Counted from the stretch's first letter, positions 33,573-45,756 are shown. The stretch is DNA of 64,000 bases from Anaeromyxobacter sp. Fw109-5 (GCF_000017505.1 NC_009675.1:4592501-4656500), one strand, 5' to 3'. The notes: generated from the sequence alone by a model not told the origin. Numbers and translations: made by a program.

Positions 33573-34921
33573 CAGCGGTCCTCCAGCACGCGCGCGGCGA
33601 TCGCTGCAGGGTCGGCCCCGAACTGCGCGATGCGCGTCATCGCGCGAGCGCGGATGCCGGTCGGGATGAACTCTCCGATGACCTTGCCGGTGGAGTCCAC
33701 CCCGCGCTGCTCGAACCGGTAGATCTCCTGCATGGTGATCGCGGCGCCCTCGGTGCCGGTGATCTCGGCGATCGACATGATGCGCCGGCGGCCATCGGTG
33801 CCACGGTTCAGCTGCGCGATGATGTTGAGCGCGCGCGAGATCGTCGCGCGCGTGGCCCCCTCGCTCAGGGGCACGCCGCTCATGCCGATCATCGCCTCGA
33901 TGCGGGAGAGCGCGTCGCGCGGCGTGTTCGCGTGAACGGTGGTCATCGAGCCCTCGTGGCCCGTGTTCATCGCCTGCAGCATGTCGAGCACCTCGCCGCC
34001 GCGCACCTCGCCGACGACGATCCGGTCCGGCCGCATGCGCAGGGCGTTCTTCACCAGATCGCGCGCGATGATCTCGCCCTTCCCCTCGATGTTCGCCGGC
34101 CGCGTCTCGAGCCGAACGACGTGCCGCTGCTGGAGCTGGAGCTCGGCCGAGTCCTCGATGGTGACGATGCGCTCGGTGTCCGGGATGAACGAAGAGAGCG
34201 CGTTGAGGAGCGTGGTTTTGCCGGCGCCGGTCCCGCCGCTGATGAGGACGTTCAGCTTCGCCTTGACGCACGCGCCCAGGAACCCGACCGCCTCCGGGGT
34301 GAGCGCGCCGTTCGTCACGAGGTCCCGGACCTTGAGGGGGGACACGCCGAAGCGGCGGATCGAGAGGATGGGGCCGTCGATCGCGAGCGGAGGGATGATC
34401 GCGTTCACGCGGGAACCGTCGGCGAGGCGCGCGTCCACCATCGGCGACGTCTCGTCCACGCGGCGCCCCACCTGCGCCACGATGCGGTTGATGATCTGCT
34501 GGAGGTGGCCGTTCGAGCCGAACCGCACCGCCGTGAGCTCGAGCTTGCCGCGGCGCTCGACGTAGACCGTCGAGTAGGTGTTGACGAGGATGTCCGAGAT
34601 GGTCGAGTCGGCGAGGAGCGGCTCCAGCGGCCCGAGCCCGGTGAGCTCGTCCAGGAGCTCCCCGATCATGCGCTCGCGCTCGAGCTGGTTGAGCGGCAGC
34701 TCCGAGCGGCCGATCTCGCCCGACAGCACCGCCCGCAGCTCGTCGCGGCGGCGCTCGGGCGCGAGGCGATCGAAGGCCTGCAGATCGAGCTTGTCGATGA
34801 TGCGGCGGTGCAGCTCGCTCTTGAGGTCGTGGAAGACCTCGGGCGCAGATTCCGGGACCAGCGCCGCCGCCGCGGGGCTCGCCGCGCTCGCGCGCTGCCG
34901 CAGCCGCTCACCGAGACCCAT
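33572..34921 (-). CDS. tadA: TadA/CpaF pilus assembly ATPase
   Basis: 449 residues of the type II/IV secretion ATPase family. N-terminal helical domain to ~130, Walker [16 protein letters not shown] near 228-242, Asp box ([13 protein letters not shown]), Walker [16 protein letters not shown] near 297, and His box [15 protein letters not shown] near 318. It powers Flp pilus assembly and likely retraction. The start is set at the ATG before GLGERLRQ (34921), just after GGAGGCGCAC; a longer frame has no support. It overlaps the tadZ 3' end by 14 bases. Confidence 0.95.
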   Translation of the reverse strand: MGLGERLRQRASAASPAAAALVPESAPEVFHDLKSELHRRIIDKLDLQAFDRLAPERRRDELRAVLSGEIGRSELPLNQLERERMIGELLDELTGLGPLEPLLADSTISDILVNTYSTVYVERRGKLELTAVRFGSNGHLQQIINRIVAQVGRRVDETSPMVDARLADGSRVNAIIPPLAIDGPILSIRRFGVSPLKVRDLVTNGALTPEAVGFLGACVKAKLNVLISGGTGAGKTTLLNALSSFIPDTERIVTIEDSAELQLQQRHVVRLETRPANIEGKGEIIARDLVKNALRMRPDRIVVGEVRGGEVLDMLQAMNTGHEGSMTTVHANTPRDALSRIEAMIGMSGVPLSEGATRATISRALNIIAQLNRGTDGRRRIMSIAEITGTEGAAITMQEIYRFEQRGVDSTGKVIGEFIPTGIRARAMTRIAQFGADPAAIAARVLEDR

Positions 34922-36056
34922 GTGCGCCTCCCAGGAGCCGCCGCCACCACGACCGGCGCGTCGCACCCGAGTCGTCCTCCGCGCCGAGCAGGCTCGCGAG
35001 CGCCTCGACGTCGCGCGTGATCGCGGCGCGCGGGCCGACCTCGGCGAGGGTGGCGCCACGTCCGACCGCGTTCGCGAGCAGCGGGAAGTCGTTCGCGACG
35101 GTCGCCGCCACGGGCAATCCGACGGTCTCGGTGATCACCTCGCGCGTCACGTTGGAGCGGGGTTGATAGCGGTTCAGCACGAGGAGCAGCTTCGAGTCCT
35201 CGTACCCGAGCTTCCGAAAGATCCCGACCGCGCGCTGGGCGTTGCGCACCGCAGGGACCTCCTGCGTCACGAGCAGCACCACGCGGTCGGCCGCGTCGAG
35301 GGCGGCGAGCGACAGCTCGTCGAACCCGTGGAGGCCATCGAGGAGGACGTGCCCGTAGTGCTGGCGGAGGAATCCGACGAGCTGGCCGATCGCGGCAGCG
35401 TCGATCTTGTCGGCCTCGTCGAGCCGCTCGCCCTGGGCGAGCACGCTCATCCCTGCGCGGTGCTTCGCGACGGAGCTGTCGAGCAGCTCGCGGTCGAGCC
35501 GCCGGAGGTTCGCGAGCACGTCCGAGACGGTGTAGGCGCTCTGGAGATCGAGCAGCGACAGCGCGTCACCCAGCTGCAGCTCGAGATCGACGAGGCACGC
35601 CCGCGCGCCCCGCGCCGCGGCCGCAGCTGCGGCGTTGGCGGCGATCGTCGTCGCGCCCATGCCGCCCTTCGCGGGGAAGAAGGCCGTGACCGTGCTCGTC
35701 GTCCTCGCCATCCCTGGACGCACGAGCGCGCGCACCGCCACCTCCAGCCGCTCGGGCTCGCCGGCGACGACGAACTCGCGCGCGCCGCTGCGCATCGCGC
35801 GGAGGATGAGATCCGCATCCTTCGAGTCGCCGACCACCGCCACGCGCACGCCGCCCGCGGCGAGCCCGGTGACGGAGCGAAACGCCGCCTCCGGATCGCC
35901 GTTCAGCCCCACGACCGCGATCGCGGGCTTGCCGGGCTCGGCGAGCGCGCGCGGCTCGGCGTCCACCTTGTGGATGGGGAGATCGTCGAGCGCGGAGAGG
36001 AGCTGCCCTTCGGCTTCCGCCGCGAGGCCCGTGACGTAGAGCGGGATCTGGTCCAT
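34908..36056 (-). CDS. tadZ: TadZ/CpaE polar localisation ATPase
   Basis: 382 residues. An N-terminal receiver-like domain (about 1-110: [20 protein letters not shown] ... [16 protein letters not shown]) without a full phosphorylation pocket, then a ParA/MinD-like ATPase with a deviant Walker A KGGMGATT at 130-137, where Ala replaces the second Lys. Such TadZ proteins mark the cell site where the Tad machine assembles. It follows rcpA with an 11-base gap and overlaps tadA. Confidence 0.9.
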   Translation of the reverse strand: MDQIPLYVTGLAAEAEGQLLSALDDLPIHKVDAEPRALAEPGKPAIAVVGLNGDPEAAFRSVTGLAAGGVRVAVVGDSKDADLILRAMRSGAREFVVAGEPERLEVAVRALVRPGMARTTSTVTAFFPAKGGMGATTIAANAAAAAAARGARACLVDLELQLGDALSLLDLQSAYTVSDVLANLRRLDRELLDSSVAKHRAGMSVLAQGERLDEADKIDAAAIGQLVGFLRQHYGHVLLDGLHGFDELSLAALDAADRVVLLVTQEVPAVRNAQRAVGIFRKLGYEDSKLLLVLNRYQPRSNVTREVITETVGLPVAATVANDFPLLANAVGRGATLAEVGPRAAITRDVEALASLLGAEDDSGATRRSWWRRLLGGAHGSR

Positions 36057-36067
36057 GGTCGTTCCTT

Positions 36068-37540
36068 TCACCGGGTGAACCCGCTCTGTCCGCTCGGGCC
36101 GCGCTCCGGGCTCGCCGGCTGCCGCTTCTCCGCGATCTGCGCGCTCTTGCCCTGGCTTCCGAGAAGATAGAACGGCAGGTCGCCCGGGTCGTTCATCTCG
36201 TACTCGGTAGGAAGCGGCGGGAGCTCGTGCGGCGCGACGGGCTTCACGAGGTGCGCCGTCACGACCACGATGAGCTCGCTCTCGTCCCGCTGGAACGCCT
36301 GCGAGCGGAACAGCGCGCCCAGGATCGGGATCGAGCCGATGAACGGGACCTTGGCCACCTGAGAGCGGATCCGATCGGAGACGAGCCCCGCGATCGCGAA
36401 GCTCTGGCCATCGGCGAGCCGGATGCTCGTCTCGCTCTGCCGGGACGTGAGGCCCGGGACGCTCGTCCCGGCGATGGTCACCGCGAGGCTCGGATCGATG
36501 TCGCTGACCTCCGTCTTCATCGTGAGGTGGATCGCGTCGCCGATCACGGTGGGCGTGAACTCGAGCTGGATCCCGAAGCGCTTCCACTCCACGGAGGTCT
36601 GCCCGAACGAGGACGCGAGCGGGATCGGCAGCTCGCCGCCCGCGAGGAACCGCGCGCCCTGCCCGGAGAGCGCGACGAGGGTCGGTTCCGCGAGCGACTT
36701 GGCGAGGTTGTTCTGCTCCAGCAGGCTCAGCATGACGCTGAAGGGAAAGTCGTCCATGCGCGAGAGGAACACCGAGAAGGCGTTCTGGAACGCTGGCGCT
36801 GGCACGTCCGGCGGGAAGCCGTTGCCGGCGAGGCCGCGTGGCCCGGTGCCGGGGATCGAGGGGTTCTGGTTGGTGTTCAGGAACTCGCCGGGCAGGGTGC
36901 GGTTGCTGAAGAGGCCCCCCACCGTCCGGAAGTCGTCCGACTTGTGGAAGAGGTTGACGCCGAGCTCACGCAGCCCACCGCGCGCCACCTCCGCGAACCG
37001 GACCTGCAGCTGCACCTGCTGAACCCCGGAGACCTGGATGAGGTTCGCGACCTTCTCGGCGTGCAGGCGCGCGACCTCTGCGACGCGCTCCGGCAGGCGG
37101 ACGTCGGTGACCTCCCCAGAGAGCACCACCAGGTCCCCGCTCGCCGTGATCTTCACGTTCTCGCCGGGGAAGAGCTGCTTCACCTGCGTCCGCAGCGCCT
37201 CGAGGTTGCGCCCCACCTGCAGCGCGATGACGAGCGGCTGGTTGTCGCGGTTCCAGAGGGTCAGGTCGGTGGTGCCCACGCCCTTGGCCGTGAGCAGCAC
37301 CTGCGTCGGCGTGACGACCTTCAGGTCGGCGACGTCCGGGTTCGCCACCGCGATCCGGGCGATCTGCTCGGAGATGATGAGCAGGCGGTTCTGCCCCGCC
37401 TCCAGGGACATCTCGCGCGCGGCGCCCATCTCGCGATCGATGCGCAAGGCCGGAGTGGCCTGCGCCTGCTCCTGGGCGACAGCGGGTCCCGCGGCGACGA
37501 GGAGCGTGACGAGCAGGGCGCGGGCGCGGTGCGGGATCAT
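36068..37540 (-). CDS. rcpA: RcpA/CpaC outer-membrane secretin
   Basis: 490 residues. Signal peptide (MIPHRARALLVTLLVAAGPAVAQ), N-terminal pilus-assembly domain (~40-110: GQNRLLIISEQIARIAVANP), BON-like segment (VKITASGDLVVLSGEV) near 130-190, and the secretin core from ~250 to 440 with the conserved VPFIGSIPILGALFRS near 415. It forms the outer-membrane channel of the Flp pilus. The start at 37540 overlaps the rcpC stop by four bases. Confidence 0.94.
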   Translation of the reverse strand: MIPHRARALLVTLLVAAGPAVAQEQAQATPALRIDREMGAAREMSLEAGQNRLLIISEQIARIAVANPDVADLKVVTPTQVLLTAKGVGTTDLTLWNRDNQPLVIALQVGRNLEALRTQVKQLFPGENVKITASGDLVVLSGEVTDVRLPERVAEVARLHAEKVANLIQVSGVQQVQLQVRFAEVARGGLRELGVNLFHKSDDFRTVGGLFSNRTLPGEFLNTNQNPSIPGTGPRGLAGNGFPPDVPAPAFQNAFSVFLSRMDDFPFSVMLSLLEQNNLAKSLAEPTLVALSGQGARFLAGGELPIPLASSFGQTSVEWKRFGIQLEFTPTVIGDAIHLTMKTEVSDIDPSLAVTIAGTSVPGLTSRQSETSIRLADGQSFAIAGLVSDRIRSQVAKVPFIGSIPILGALFRSQAFQRDESELIVVVTAHLVKPVAPHELPPLPTEYEMNDPGDLPFYLLGSQGKSAQIAEKRQPASPERGPSGQSGFTR

Positions 37541-38505
37541 GGGCGAGCTTCCTTCTCGAAGTCGCGGCGCTCGAACACGTCGCCGCGGAGGATCTCGACC
37601 GTCTGCTTGTTGGCGACCGCGGGCTTCGCCTCGACGACCTCGGGGCGCGCGCGCAGCCGGCGAGCGGACTTCTGCGCCGGCGTGGAGGAGGGCTTGGGTG
37701 CGGGCTGCTCCGGCTCGCGGCCGCTGGCGAGCAGCACGGGCGGAGTGATGCCGGGCGTCGCCAGCATCTCCTCGTCCGCGCCGCTGCGCAGGCTGAGGAG
37801 GATCTGCCCCTTCGTCGCTGCGAGCGCGAGCTTCTCGGATTGCTCGCTGTCGACCATCAGCGTGGCGACCGTCGCCGGGATGGCCTTGTCGAAGGCCCGG
37901 TCCGCGCGCTCCACCTCCTTGCCCACCGCGAGCACGCGCACGTTCTGGAGGATGATCTTCGACATCGGGGCCTGCCCTCCGCCCCCGGACGGCGACATCG
38001 TCACGATGACGTCCACTGCGTCTCCGGGATGCAGGAACCCCGCGACGCCGACGACGTCGTTCACCCGGACCGCCACGGCCCGCATGCCAGCGGGCAACAC
38101 CGCCGCGAGACCGGCGGCCGTGCCAGGAGCGGCGAGCCGGCTCTCCAGGATCGGCTCGCCCTTGGAGACCGCCGACGTGACGACGCGCTCCACGAGCGTG
38201 GCCGGATCCGCGAACGTCCCCTGCGGCGTCGAGGCTGACGGCCAATCGATGACCGAGAGCGACTCCGTCCGAAGCATGGTGGCGGACGGGATGTCCACGG
38301 AAGCGACCACGACCTTGGTCGTCGGGACCTTCGCCGCGGACGCCTTCGCCTCGAGGTATCGCGTGAACAGCAGCGCGGTGGCGATGGCCGCGATCGCGGC
38401 GATCCCCAGGAAGAGCGCCGCGCGGAGCCCGGTGCGCCGCGAGCCTTTCTCCGCTGCGCGTCGCAGGTTGCTGCTGCCTCGATCCCCTCCGCCCGAGCCC
38501 GTCAT
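37537..38505 (-). CDS. rcpC: RcpC/CpaB Flp pilus periplasmic protein
   Basis: 322 residues. One N-terminal transmembrane helix (ALFLGIAAIAAIATALLFTR), a SAF domain (about 60-125: VVVASVDIPSATMLRTESLS ... GEPILESRLAAPG), and the RcpC/CpaB domain (GMRAVAVRVNDVVGVAGFLH, near 140). The C-terminal 70 residues are Pro/Lys-rich linker. It associates with the RcpA secretin. It starts 18 bases after tadE. Confidence 0.92.
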   Translation of the reverse strand: MTGSGGGDRGSSNLRRAAEKGSRRTGLRAALFLGIAAIAAIATALLFTRYLEAKASAAKVPTTKVVVASVDIPSATMLRTESLSVIDWPSASTPQGTFADPATLVERVVTSAVSKGEPILESRLAAPGTAAGLAAVLPAGMRAVAVRVNDVVGVAGFLHPGDAVDVIVTMSPSGGGGQAPMSKIILQNVRVLAVGKEVERADRAFDKAIPATVATLMVDSEQSEKLALAATKGQILLSLRSGADEEMLATPGITPPVLLASGREPEQPAPKPSSTPAQKSARRLRARPEVVEAKPAVANKQTVEILRGDVFERRDFEKEARP

Positions 38506-38523
38506 CCTGGATTCTCCCTGCGC

Positions 38524-38928
38524 TCAGCGGCGCATCTCGGCCGTCGCGACGATCCGCTCCGGCATGAAATCTTTGAAGAGAAGCGTGAAAGAGCCGCCGG
38601 TGCAGTCGATCGACACGCGAATCGCAGGCGTGGGCGGCGACCCGGTGTTCGTGAGCGTCGGGGCCACGTCGCAGGTGGTCCCATCGAGACCTGCCACCCC
38701 GAGATACGCGAGCGCGCGATCCTCGGCGACCGTCTCCGCGTCCGCGTCGGCGATGCTCCCCGCGCGTGCCCCCTCGCGGGCGGCGTTCACGATGATCTCG
38801 CGCTGGAAGAAGTGGAACCCCCACTCGATCGCGCCGAGGCAAAGGAGCATCAGCACGGGGAGCACGAGCGCGAACTCGACCGCGGCCGCGCCTCGTGCGT
38901 GCCTCACCATGGACTCGCGAGCGATCAC
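38524..38928 (-). CDS. tadE: TadE-like minor pseudopilin
   Basis: 134 residues. RHARGAAAVEFALVLPVLML at the start is the TadE N-terminal motif with the Glu used in pseudopilin alignment, followed by a single hydrophobic helix and a short periplasmic domain (two Cys, TTCDVAP and SIDCTGG). The GTG at 38928 overlaps the tadV stop (GTGA) and follows GGGGGGACGCC; an ATG at 38910 is the alternative. Confidence 0.88.
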   Translation of the reverse strand: MIARESMVRHARGAAAVEFALVLPVLMLLCLGAIEWGFHFFQREIIVNAAREGARAGSIADADAETVAEDRALAYLGVAGLDGTTCDVAPTLTNTGSPPTPAIRVSIDCTGGSFTLLFKDFMPERIVATAEMRR

Positions 38929-39446
38929 GGCGTCCCCCCGAACAAGATCGTGAAGAGCGCGCCGAGCGCGAAGGCGGCGCCTGCCGGGACCACCGCGCGC
39001 CCCGGCACGGGCTGGAGCGGGAGGTCGGCGCTGCCGCTGCCGAGCGCGAGCGCGACGAGGTTCCGCCGCATCGCCGAGCGCGCACCGAGCGTCGAGGCTG
39101 AGTAGGCAACGACGGCGAGCATCCCCGCCGCCAGCGCGCTCGCGACGAAGTACACGGGGACTCCCGCCAGCGCAATCCAGCCGGCGGACGCAGCGGCGAG
39201 CTTCAGGTCTCCGCCTCCCACCATGCGCCGCTTCCACGCCGGCCACAGGACGCCGGCCGTGATCCCGGCGGCCGCGAGACCGCTGGCGGCGTTCCCCATC
39301 CCGTGGACCACCGCCTGTGAGGCGATCCCCGCGGCCGCAACCGCAACCACCACGACGTTCGGGATCCGACGCAGCGCTACGTCCGACGCTGCGGCGATCG
39401 CGAGCAACGCGCTCAGGAGCGCAAAGTGCGAGGACGGGTAGTCCAT
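38925..39446 (-). CDS. tadV: TadV/CpaA prepilin peptidase (A24)
   Basis: 173 residues with six hydrophobic segments. The aspartyl protease pair is visible: D22 in SDVALRRIPN and the second Asp in VGGGDLKLAAA near 79, the GxGD form. It processes Flp and pseudopilins. It lacks the N-terminal methylase domain of PilD, as is usual for TadV. Second gene of the operon, after flp. Confidence 0.93.
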   Translation of the reverse strand: MDYPSSHFALLSALLAIAAASDVALRRIPNVVVVAVAAAGIASQAVVHGMGNAASGLAAAGITAGVLWPAWKRRMVGGGDLKLAAASAGWIALAGVPVYFVASALAAGMLAVVAYSASTLGARSAMRRNLVALALGSGSADLPLQPVPGRAVVPAGAAFALGALFTILFGGTP

Positions 39447-39506
39447 GGGGAGTCGCTCGCGCCGGCCGGGGAAGTCGCCCGGGCCGGCGCGCCGATCGTC
39501 GAGGAC

Positions 39507-39683
39507 CTACCCAGCCGCGGGGAGGATCTGGGTGGCGACGTCGTTGAAGGTGGTGCTCAGGTTCTGGCCGAGCAGGATCACGGCGGCGATGATGACCACC
39601 GCGATCAGCGCAACCATCACGCCGTACTCGACCGCCGTCGGGCCTTCCTCGTCCTTCCACAGCTTCATCAGCATCTGCGTCAT
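39507..39683 (-). CDS. flp: Flp major pilin
   Basis: 58 residues. A short leader ends in WKDEEGPTAVEYGVMVALIA; G in DEEG followed shortly by TAVEYG is the Flp processing site, with the E-Y pair of mature pilin, then a hydrophobic helix and the polar tail NLSTTFNDVATQILPAAG. ATG at 39683 preceded by AAGGGAGCGAAGCC. First gene of the leftward tad operon. Confidence 0.96.
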   Translation of the reverse strand: MTQMLMKLWKDEEGPTAVEYGVMVALIAVVIIAAVILLGQNLSTTFNDVATQILPAAG

Positions 39684-40351
39684 GGCTTCGCTCCCTTCAC
39701 TGCACGCGAACGGCCCCCGCCGTGTCGCGGCTGGATGGCAGGTGCTCGCGCACGTCCCCAGCCGGACGTGCGGAGGTCGTCCCGTGCGCGTCACTCCGGC
39801 GCGCACAGGTAGGTCTGTCCGAGATGCCGGGCGTCCAGGCGAGTGACGGTCCAGTTGCTCGCCTTCCCTGGCATCGCTTGCTCTACCGCTCTCCCAGCCT
39901 TCTTCCGATCGCTCTCCCGAGGTGCGGACGAGCAGCCTGCCGGTGTAGTCCGGTTTTCGCGGTACACCCGAGTCCGTGCCCCATCGGCGGAGCACGCTGC
40001 GGAGTGAGTCCGCGGCGCTCGCCCCGGCTGGCTTCCCACCGTGATGTCCGCGATCACTGCCACGCGTCCCCCGCACGAACGCCTCCCCGGCAGTCGGTGT
40101 GGCCACCGAGACAGGGTTCGCTTCCGGTACGTGCGAAGCTGTGTCGCAGGCGAGCGAGGGACTACTCCCGCGACCGCGGGGCAAGCGGAGGTTCACTCCC
40201 CTGCCGGGCGGCCGGGGGCCTGCTCGCTCATGGCAAAGCCGCGGATCGTGGTGCGCCGCACCCGCGCGGGAATCGCGCGGGAAATACGGGTCGCAATGAC
40301 GAAGCTCGAGCGTCGACTGCCTGGCGGCCGCTCGTGGCCGCGTTCAGGTGC
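39684..40351. other. intergenic region upstream of flp
   Basis: 668 bases between the flp start and the 3' end of a leftward hypothetical gene. It must hold the tad promoter; no clear -24/-12 or -35/-10 pair was found. Small open frames (for example 39791-40063 minus and 40099-40299 plus) lack ribosome sites and family resemblance. Base composition is slightly less GC-skewed than the neighbours, so degraded coding sequence is possible. Confidence 0.55.
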
Positions 40352-41164
40352 TCAGGACGGCTCGCTTACAGCCCCTTCGAGCGCCCCCGCGATGGTCGCG
40401 AGCGCGCGCTCCACCTGGGCGCGGGCCTCCGGGGTGAACTCCGGGTCCTCGTCGGCGAGCACGTCGAGCTGCTCCGACACGTACGCGGCCAGGGCGGGCT
40501 GCGACGACTCGAGCGCCGCGGGCTCCTGCTCGAGGGTGCGCAGCTCGCGGAAGTCGACCGCCGCGAGCCGATCGCCGAAGGCCTGGTCGAACATGGCCCA
40601 TGTCTCGAAGGCGAGGTCCTGCACGGCCACCGCGCCGGACTCGGGGATGGGGGCGGCGTCGAGCCAGGCGACGATGTCGGCCTGGACGTTCATGTAGCGA
40701 TCGCGCCTGCGCTGCACCTCGCGAGCCGGCAGCGCGTCGAGGTGGCGCCACACCGTCTCGACAAGCTCGGGGGCGAGCTCGGTGCCGGTCTGGGAGCCGC
40801 GATCGGGCAGCTCGGGCAGCGGCTCCTCGGCGGCTACCACGTTCTCCGGCGGCGCCGCCTCCTCCTCGGGCCCGCCGCCCGCCGCGACGCGCGCCCACAG
40901 CCCGAACAGGTTCGCGTAGAGGCGCCGCGCCTCGTCCGGGGACGCGAAGTGCGGCTCGCCGGAGAAGACGCCCGGGATGACCGCCGAGCGCGACTCGCCC
41001 GCGGCCTGCGCGCGCCGGAACGCCTCGGCGACCTCGCTCGCGGAGTAGCGCGAGCCCGCGCGGGAGAGCAGCGCGGTCAGCACCTCGGCGCCCTCGTAGG
41101 CGGGCGCGATGCCGGGCGCGGCGTCGCGATCGCGATCGCGGTCCTTCGGGGAACGGCGGCTCAT
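40352..41164 (-). CDS. hypothetical protein paired with an SDR
   Basis: 270 residues, mostly acidic, soluble, no signal peptide. The N terminus is basic (MSRRSPKDRDRDRDAAPG). The body has alternating helical segments (EVAEAFRRAQAAGE, ELVETVWRHLDALPAREVQR, FETWAMFDQAFGDRLAAVDF). No known family is recognised. Its ATG overlaps the stop of the SDR gene by four bases, so they are co-translated; a role linked to the SDR reaction is possible. Confidence 0.68.
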   Translation of the reverse strand: MSRRSPKDRDRDRDAAPGIAPAYEGAEVLTALLSRAGSRYSASEVAEAFRRAQAAGESRSAVIPGVFSGEPHFASPDEARRLYANLFGLWARVAAGGGPEEEAAPPENVVAAEEPLPELPDRGSQTGTELAPELVETVWRHLDALPAREVQRRRDRYMNVQADIVAWLDAAPIPESGAVAVQDLAFETWAMFDQAFGDRLAAVDFRELRTLEQEPAALESSQPALAAYVSEQLDVLADEDPEFTPEARAQVERALATIAGALEGAVSEPS

Positions 41165-41955
41165 TTCTCCTCCCGGTGCGCGAAGGCGGCGATGCGGCGG
41201 ACGACCGACCGGGGCATGAAGCGGACGGCGGTCGCGGTGAGGCGGTAGACGACGGTGGGGACGTGGACGACGGCGCGCCGATCGATCTGCGCGAGCGCCT
41301 CGCGTGCGGCGTCCTCGGCGGAGAGGACCGCGGGAACGCGCTCGAAGCGGCCCGCGGCGCCGGCGACCTCGCCGAACTCGGTCGCGACCGGGCCCGGGCA
41401 GTAGGCGCCGACATAGACGCCCGCAGCGCGCTGCTCCTCGGAGAGCCCCTCGGAGAACGACAGCACGAACGCCTTGGTCGCGCCGTACAGGCTCATGTAC
41501 GGCGTCGCCTGGAAGGCGGCGGCGGAGGCGACGTTGAGGAGGACGCCGTCGCCCGCGGCGCGCAGGTCGGGCAGCAGCGCATGCGAGAGCAGGACGAGCG
41601 CCTCGCAGTTGAGCCGGATCATCTCGCGCACCCGCGCCGGCTCGAGCCGCTCGAACTGACCGTAGGCGCCGAAGCCGGCGTTGTTCACGAGCCAGGCGGC
41701 GCCGCCGTGCTCCCGCGCCGCGGCCGCGACCTTCCCGGGCGCGTCCTCGTGGGTCAGGTCCACCGCGAGCGGGATGATCTCCGCGTGGCCGAGCGCGCGC
41801 GCCTCGGCGGCGAGGGACTGGAGCCGCTCGACGCGGCGGGCGATCGCCAGCACGGGTCGACCTCGGCGGGAGATCTCCCGGGCGAGCATGGCGCCGATGC
41901 CGGCGGAGGCGCCGGTGACGACGGCGAGCGTTGGGCGGGTGGTGGTCGGGGGCAT
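41161..41955 (-). CDS. short-chain dehydrogenase/reductase
   Basis: 264 residues of classical SDR. Cofactor loop VTGASAGIGAMLAREI near 13, NNAGFGAYG near 91, catalytic Ser in NVASAAAFQ near 141 and YGATKAF (Tyr-x-x-x-Lys) near 155-161. R-R after the second strand (IARRVERL) suggests NADP preference. Substrate unknown. It is followed by, and overlaps, the hypothetical gene. Confidence 0.92.
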   Translation of the reverse strand: MPPTTTRPTLAVVTGASAGIGAMLAREISRRGRPVLAIARRVERLQSLAAEARALGHAEIIPLAVDLTHEDAPGKVAAAAREHGGAAWLVNNAGFGAYGQFERLEPARVREMIRLNCEALVLLSHALLPDLRAAGDGVLLNVASAAAFQATPYMSLYGATKAFVLSFSEGLSEEQRAAGVYVGAYCPGPVATEFGEVAGAAGRFERVPAVLSAEDAAREALAQIDRRAVVHVPTVVYRLTATAVRFMPRSVVRRIAAFAHREEK

Positions 41956-42253
41956 GCGCGCCGGAAGGATAATGGCTATCCGGCGCCAGGGCGCGAGTGA
42001 GACCGGAGGGGGTGGTCGGATTTTGCGGATCGCGCCCCGCCGCCGCAGCCGGCCCGGGGTCCGATCGCGTCGATTTCGCTCGGGCTGGGAAGCGCGAGCG
42101 GGGTCCTCCCACTACCGCCGCCGCGGCTTCGCCCTACCCGCCGCCAGCTCGGGACGAACGGGCCCTGGATCCCGCTCGTCCCGAGCGATGGCGACGGCGC
42201 CCGAGGCGAGCCGGCGCTGGTACCGGCTCTTCGCGGGCGCACACCTTAGACCG

Positions 42254-42967
42254 CTACTCCTCGTCTCCGTCCGGCTGGTTCATCGGGCAGTCCGGGTTCG
42301 GGCACATGCCGCCGGCGCCCATCCCCATCCCGCCGCCCATCGGGCCCATCCCCATCCCCATGCCCATGCCGCCGCCGTGCATGTGGCCGCGCATCCCGCC
42401 GCGACCGCCCATCATGCCCGGGCCGCCCTGGCCCGGCCCGAAGCGCCGCTGGAAGCGCTCGAGGAAGAGCACCGCGCGGGCGCGCTTGTCGGGGGTGAGG
42501 TCCTTCACGAGCGCCTGGGTCGCGTCGCGATCGATGGCCTCGAGCTGGCCGCGCGCGGCGAACATCCGCTGGACCGCCTGATCGACCTCGGCGGCGGTGA
42601 CCTTCTCGCCCGAGGCCGCGCGGCGCAGCGTCTGCTTCGACTCGGCGAGCTGCTTGTGGATGGCGAGCCGCTTCTCGTCGGACTTCTCGAGCTGGGCAGA
42701 GAGCTTCACCGCCTCGGCCGGCTCGAGGTCGAGCGCCTCGGCGAGGCCGAGCGTGCGCGCGACGCGCATGCGCCGCTCCATCTGCTCAGGATCGCCGCGT
42801 CCCATGCCCGGACCGGGACCCGGCCCGCGCATCGGCCCGGCGCCCGGACCCGGCGGCTGCCCCTGCTGCGCGCCCGGCTTGGGCGGCGGCTGCTGCTTCT
42901 GCGGCTGTCCCGCCTGCGCGAAGGCGGCGAGCGGGAACACGAGTGCCGCGATGAGGATCTTCCTCAT
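42254..42967 (-). CDS. Spy/CpxP-like periplasmic protein with metal-binding tail
   Basis: 237 residues. Signal peptide (MRKILIAALVFPLAAFAQAG), a Pro/Gly/Gln-rich linker, then a helical LTXXQ-like domain (about 75-175: ARTLGLAEALDLEPAEAVKL ... LVKDLTPDKRARAVLFLERF) as in Spy, CpxP and ZraP chaperones/sensors. The tail is Gly/Met/His-rich (GMRGHMHGGGMGMGMGMGP...) and ends in MCPNPDCPMNQPDGDEE, a plausible site for copper or other soft metals. It lies 49 bases downstream of the anti-sigma gene, on the same strand, so it is probably part of that regulon. Confidence 0.8.
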   Translation of the reverse strand: MRKILIAALVFPLAAFAQAGQPQKQQPPPKPGAQQGQPPGPGAGPMRGPGPGPGMGRGDPEQMERRMRVARTLGLAEALDLEPAEAVKLSAQLEKSDEKRLAIHKQLAESKQTLRRAASGEKVTAAEVDQAVQRMFAARGQLEAIDRDATQALVKDLTPDKRARAVLFLERFQRRFGPGQGGPGMMGGRGGMRGHMHGGGMGMGMGMGPMGGGMGMGAGGMCPNPDCPMNQPDGDEE

Positions 42968-43016
42968 GGTCTCCTCCTTGGTTGTCGATCGGGGCGCGAC
43001 CGAGCTCTTTCGCGCC

Positions 43017-43699
43017 TCACTGCACCGCGGCTTCCGCCGCGAAGGCCATCTCCTCGAGCTCGCCGAGGGCCTGGAGGACCGAGCTGTCCTCCCAGAGCTG
43101 ATCCGGATCCGGCTCCTCCCAGGACGCCGCCTGCACCGGGAGCTGCGGCGAGGCGGAGGCGAGCTGCGGGTGACCGCCACCCGAGCTCTCCCGCACGCGC
43201 CGCGCGGCGCGCGGATCGACGAGCGCGTCCGGCTCGCCTGCCGCGTCGAGCGTCTCGGAGGCGCCGCTCGCCGTGAGCCCTCCCGACCGTCCGCTGGTGG
43301 TGAGCCCTCTCGACCTACCGCTCGTGGTGAGCCTGTCGAACCACGAGCCGGGATCCCCCACCTCGGGCGGCGCGTCCCTCATCACCAGCGGCACGAGCGA
43401 GAGGGCCGCGACCGCCCCCATCGCGAGCGCGATCCGCCGGACCACGCCGCGCCGGCGCTCGCCCTGGCGCACCGCCTCGACGGTGCGCTCCGGCAGGCTC
43501 GAGAAGACGCGCCGCTCCACCGGCGTCGGCGCCGGCAGCCGCGTGAGGCGGAGCAGCTCGGCCGTCTCCTCGAGCGCGCCGCGGCACTCCGGGCAGCGCG
43601 CGAGGTGCGCCTCGAGGCGGTCGCGGTCGTCGCCGCGCAGCGCGTTCGCCGCGTGGAGCGAGAGGAGCAGATCGTAGTCGCTGCAGGCGCTCGCGGGGG

Positions 43700-43703
<4 letters not shown>
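43017..43703 (-). CDS. zinc-finger anti-sigma factor
   Basis: 228 residues. N-terminal zf-HC2 motif (H17, H33, C37, C40 in EAHLARCPEC), one transmembrane helix near 88-108 (RRIALAMGAVAALSLVPLVM), and a periplasmic part that begins with peptides from palindromic repeats (FDRLTTSGRSRG, LTTSGRSGG, LTASGASE). It ends in an acidic region (EEPDPDQLWED). The start overlaps the ECF sigma stop (ATGA), the usual arrangement for a sigma/anti-sigma pair; it should hold the sigma factor at the membrane until an envelope signal arrives. Confidence 0.88.
43318..43350. repeat. palindromic repeat inside the anti-sigma gene
   Basis: CCGCTCGTGGTGAGCCTGTC plus GAACCACGAGC. Two decayed copies (CCGCTGGTGGTGAGCCCTCT near 43291, CCGCTCGCCGTGAGCCCTCC near 43264) stand beside it, giving three tandem units in frame. 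Confidence 0.8.

Positions 43704-45756
<2,053 letters not shown>

Noticed and set aside
34922-35059. N-terminal extension of TadA
   Set aside because: The extra residues are Arg/Ser/Ala-rich shadow of tadZ. The ATG at 34921 has GGAGGCGCAC upstream and gives a normal TadA length.
39791-40299. Small genes in the gap upstream of flp
   Set aside because: Open frames of 60-90 codons on both strands lack ribosome sites and recognisable motifs; coding bias is weak.
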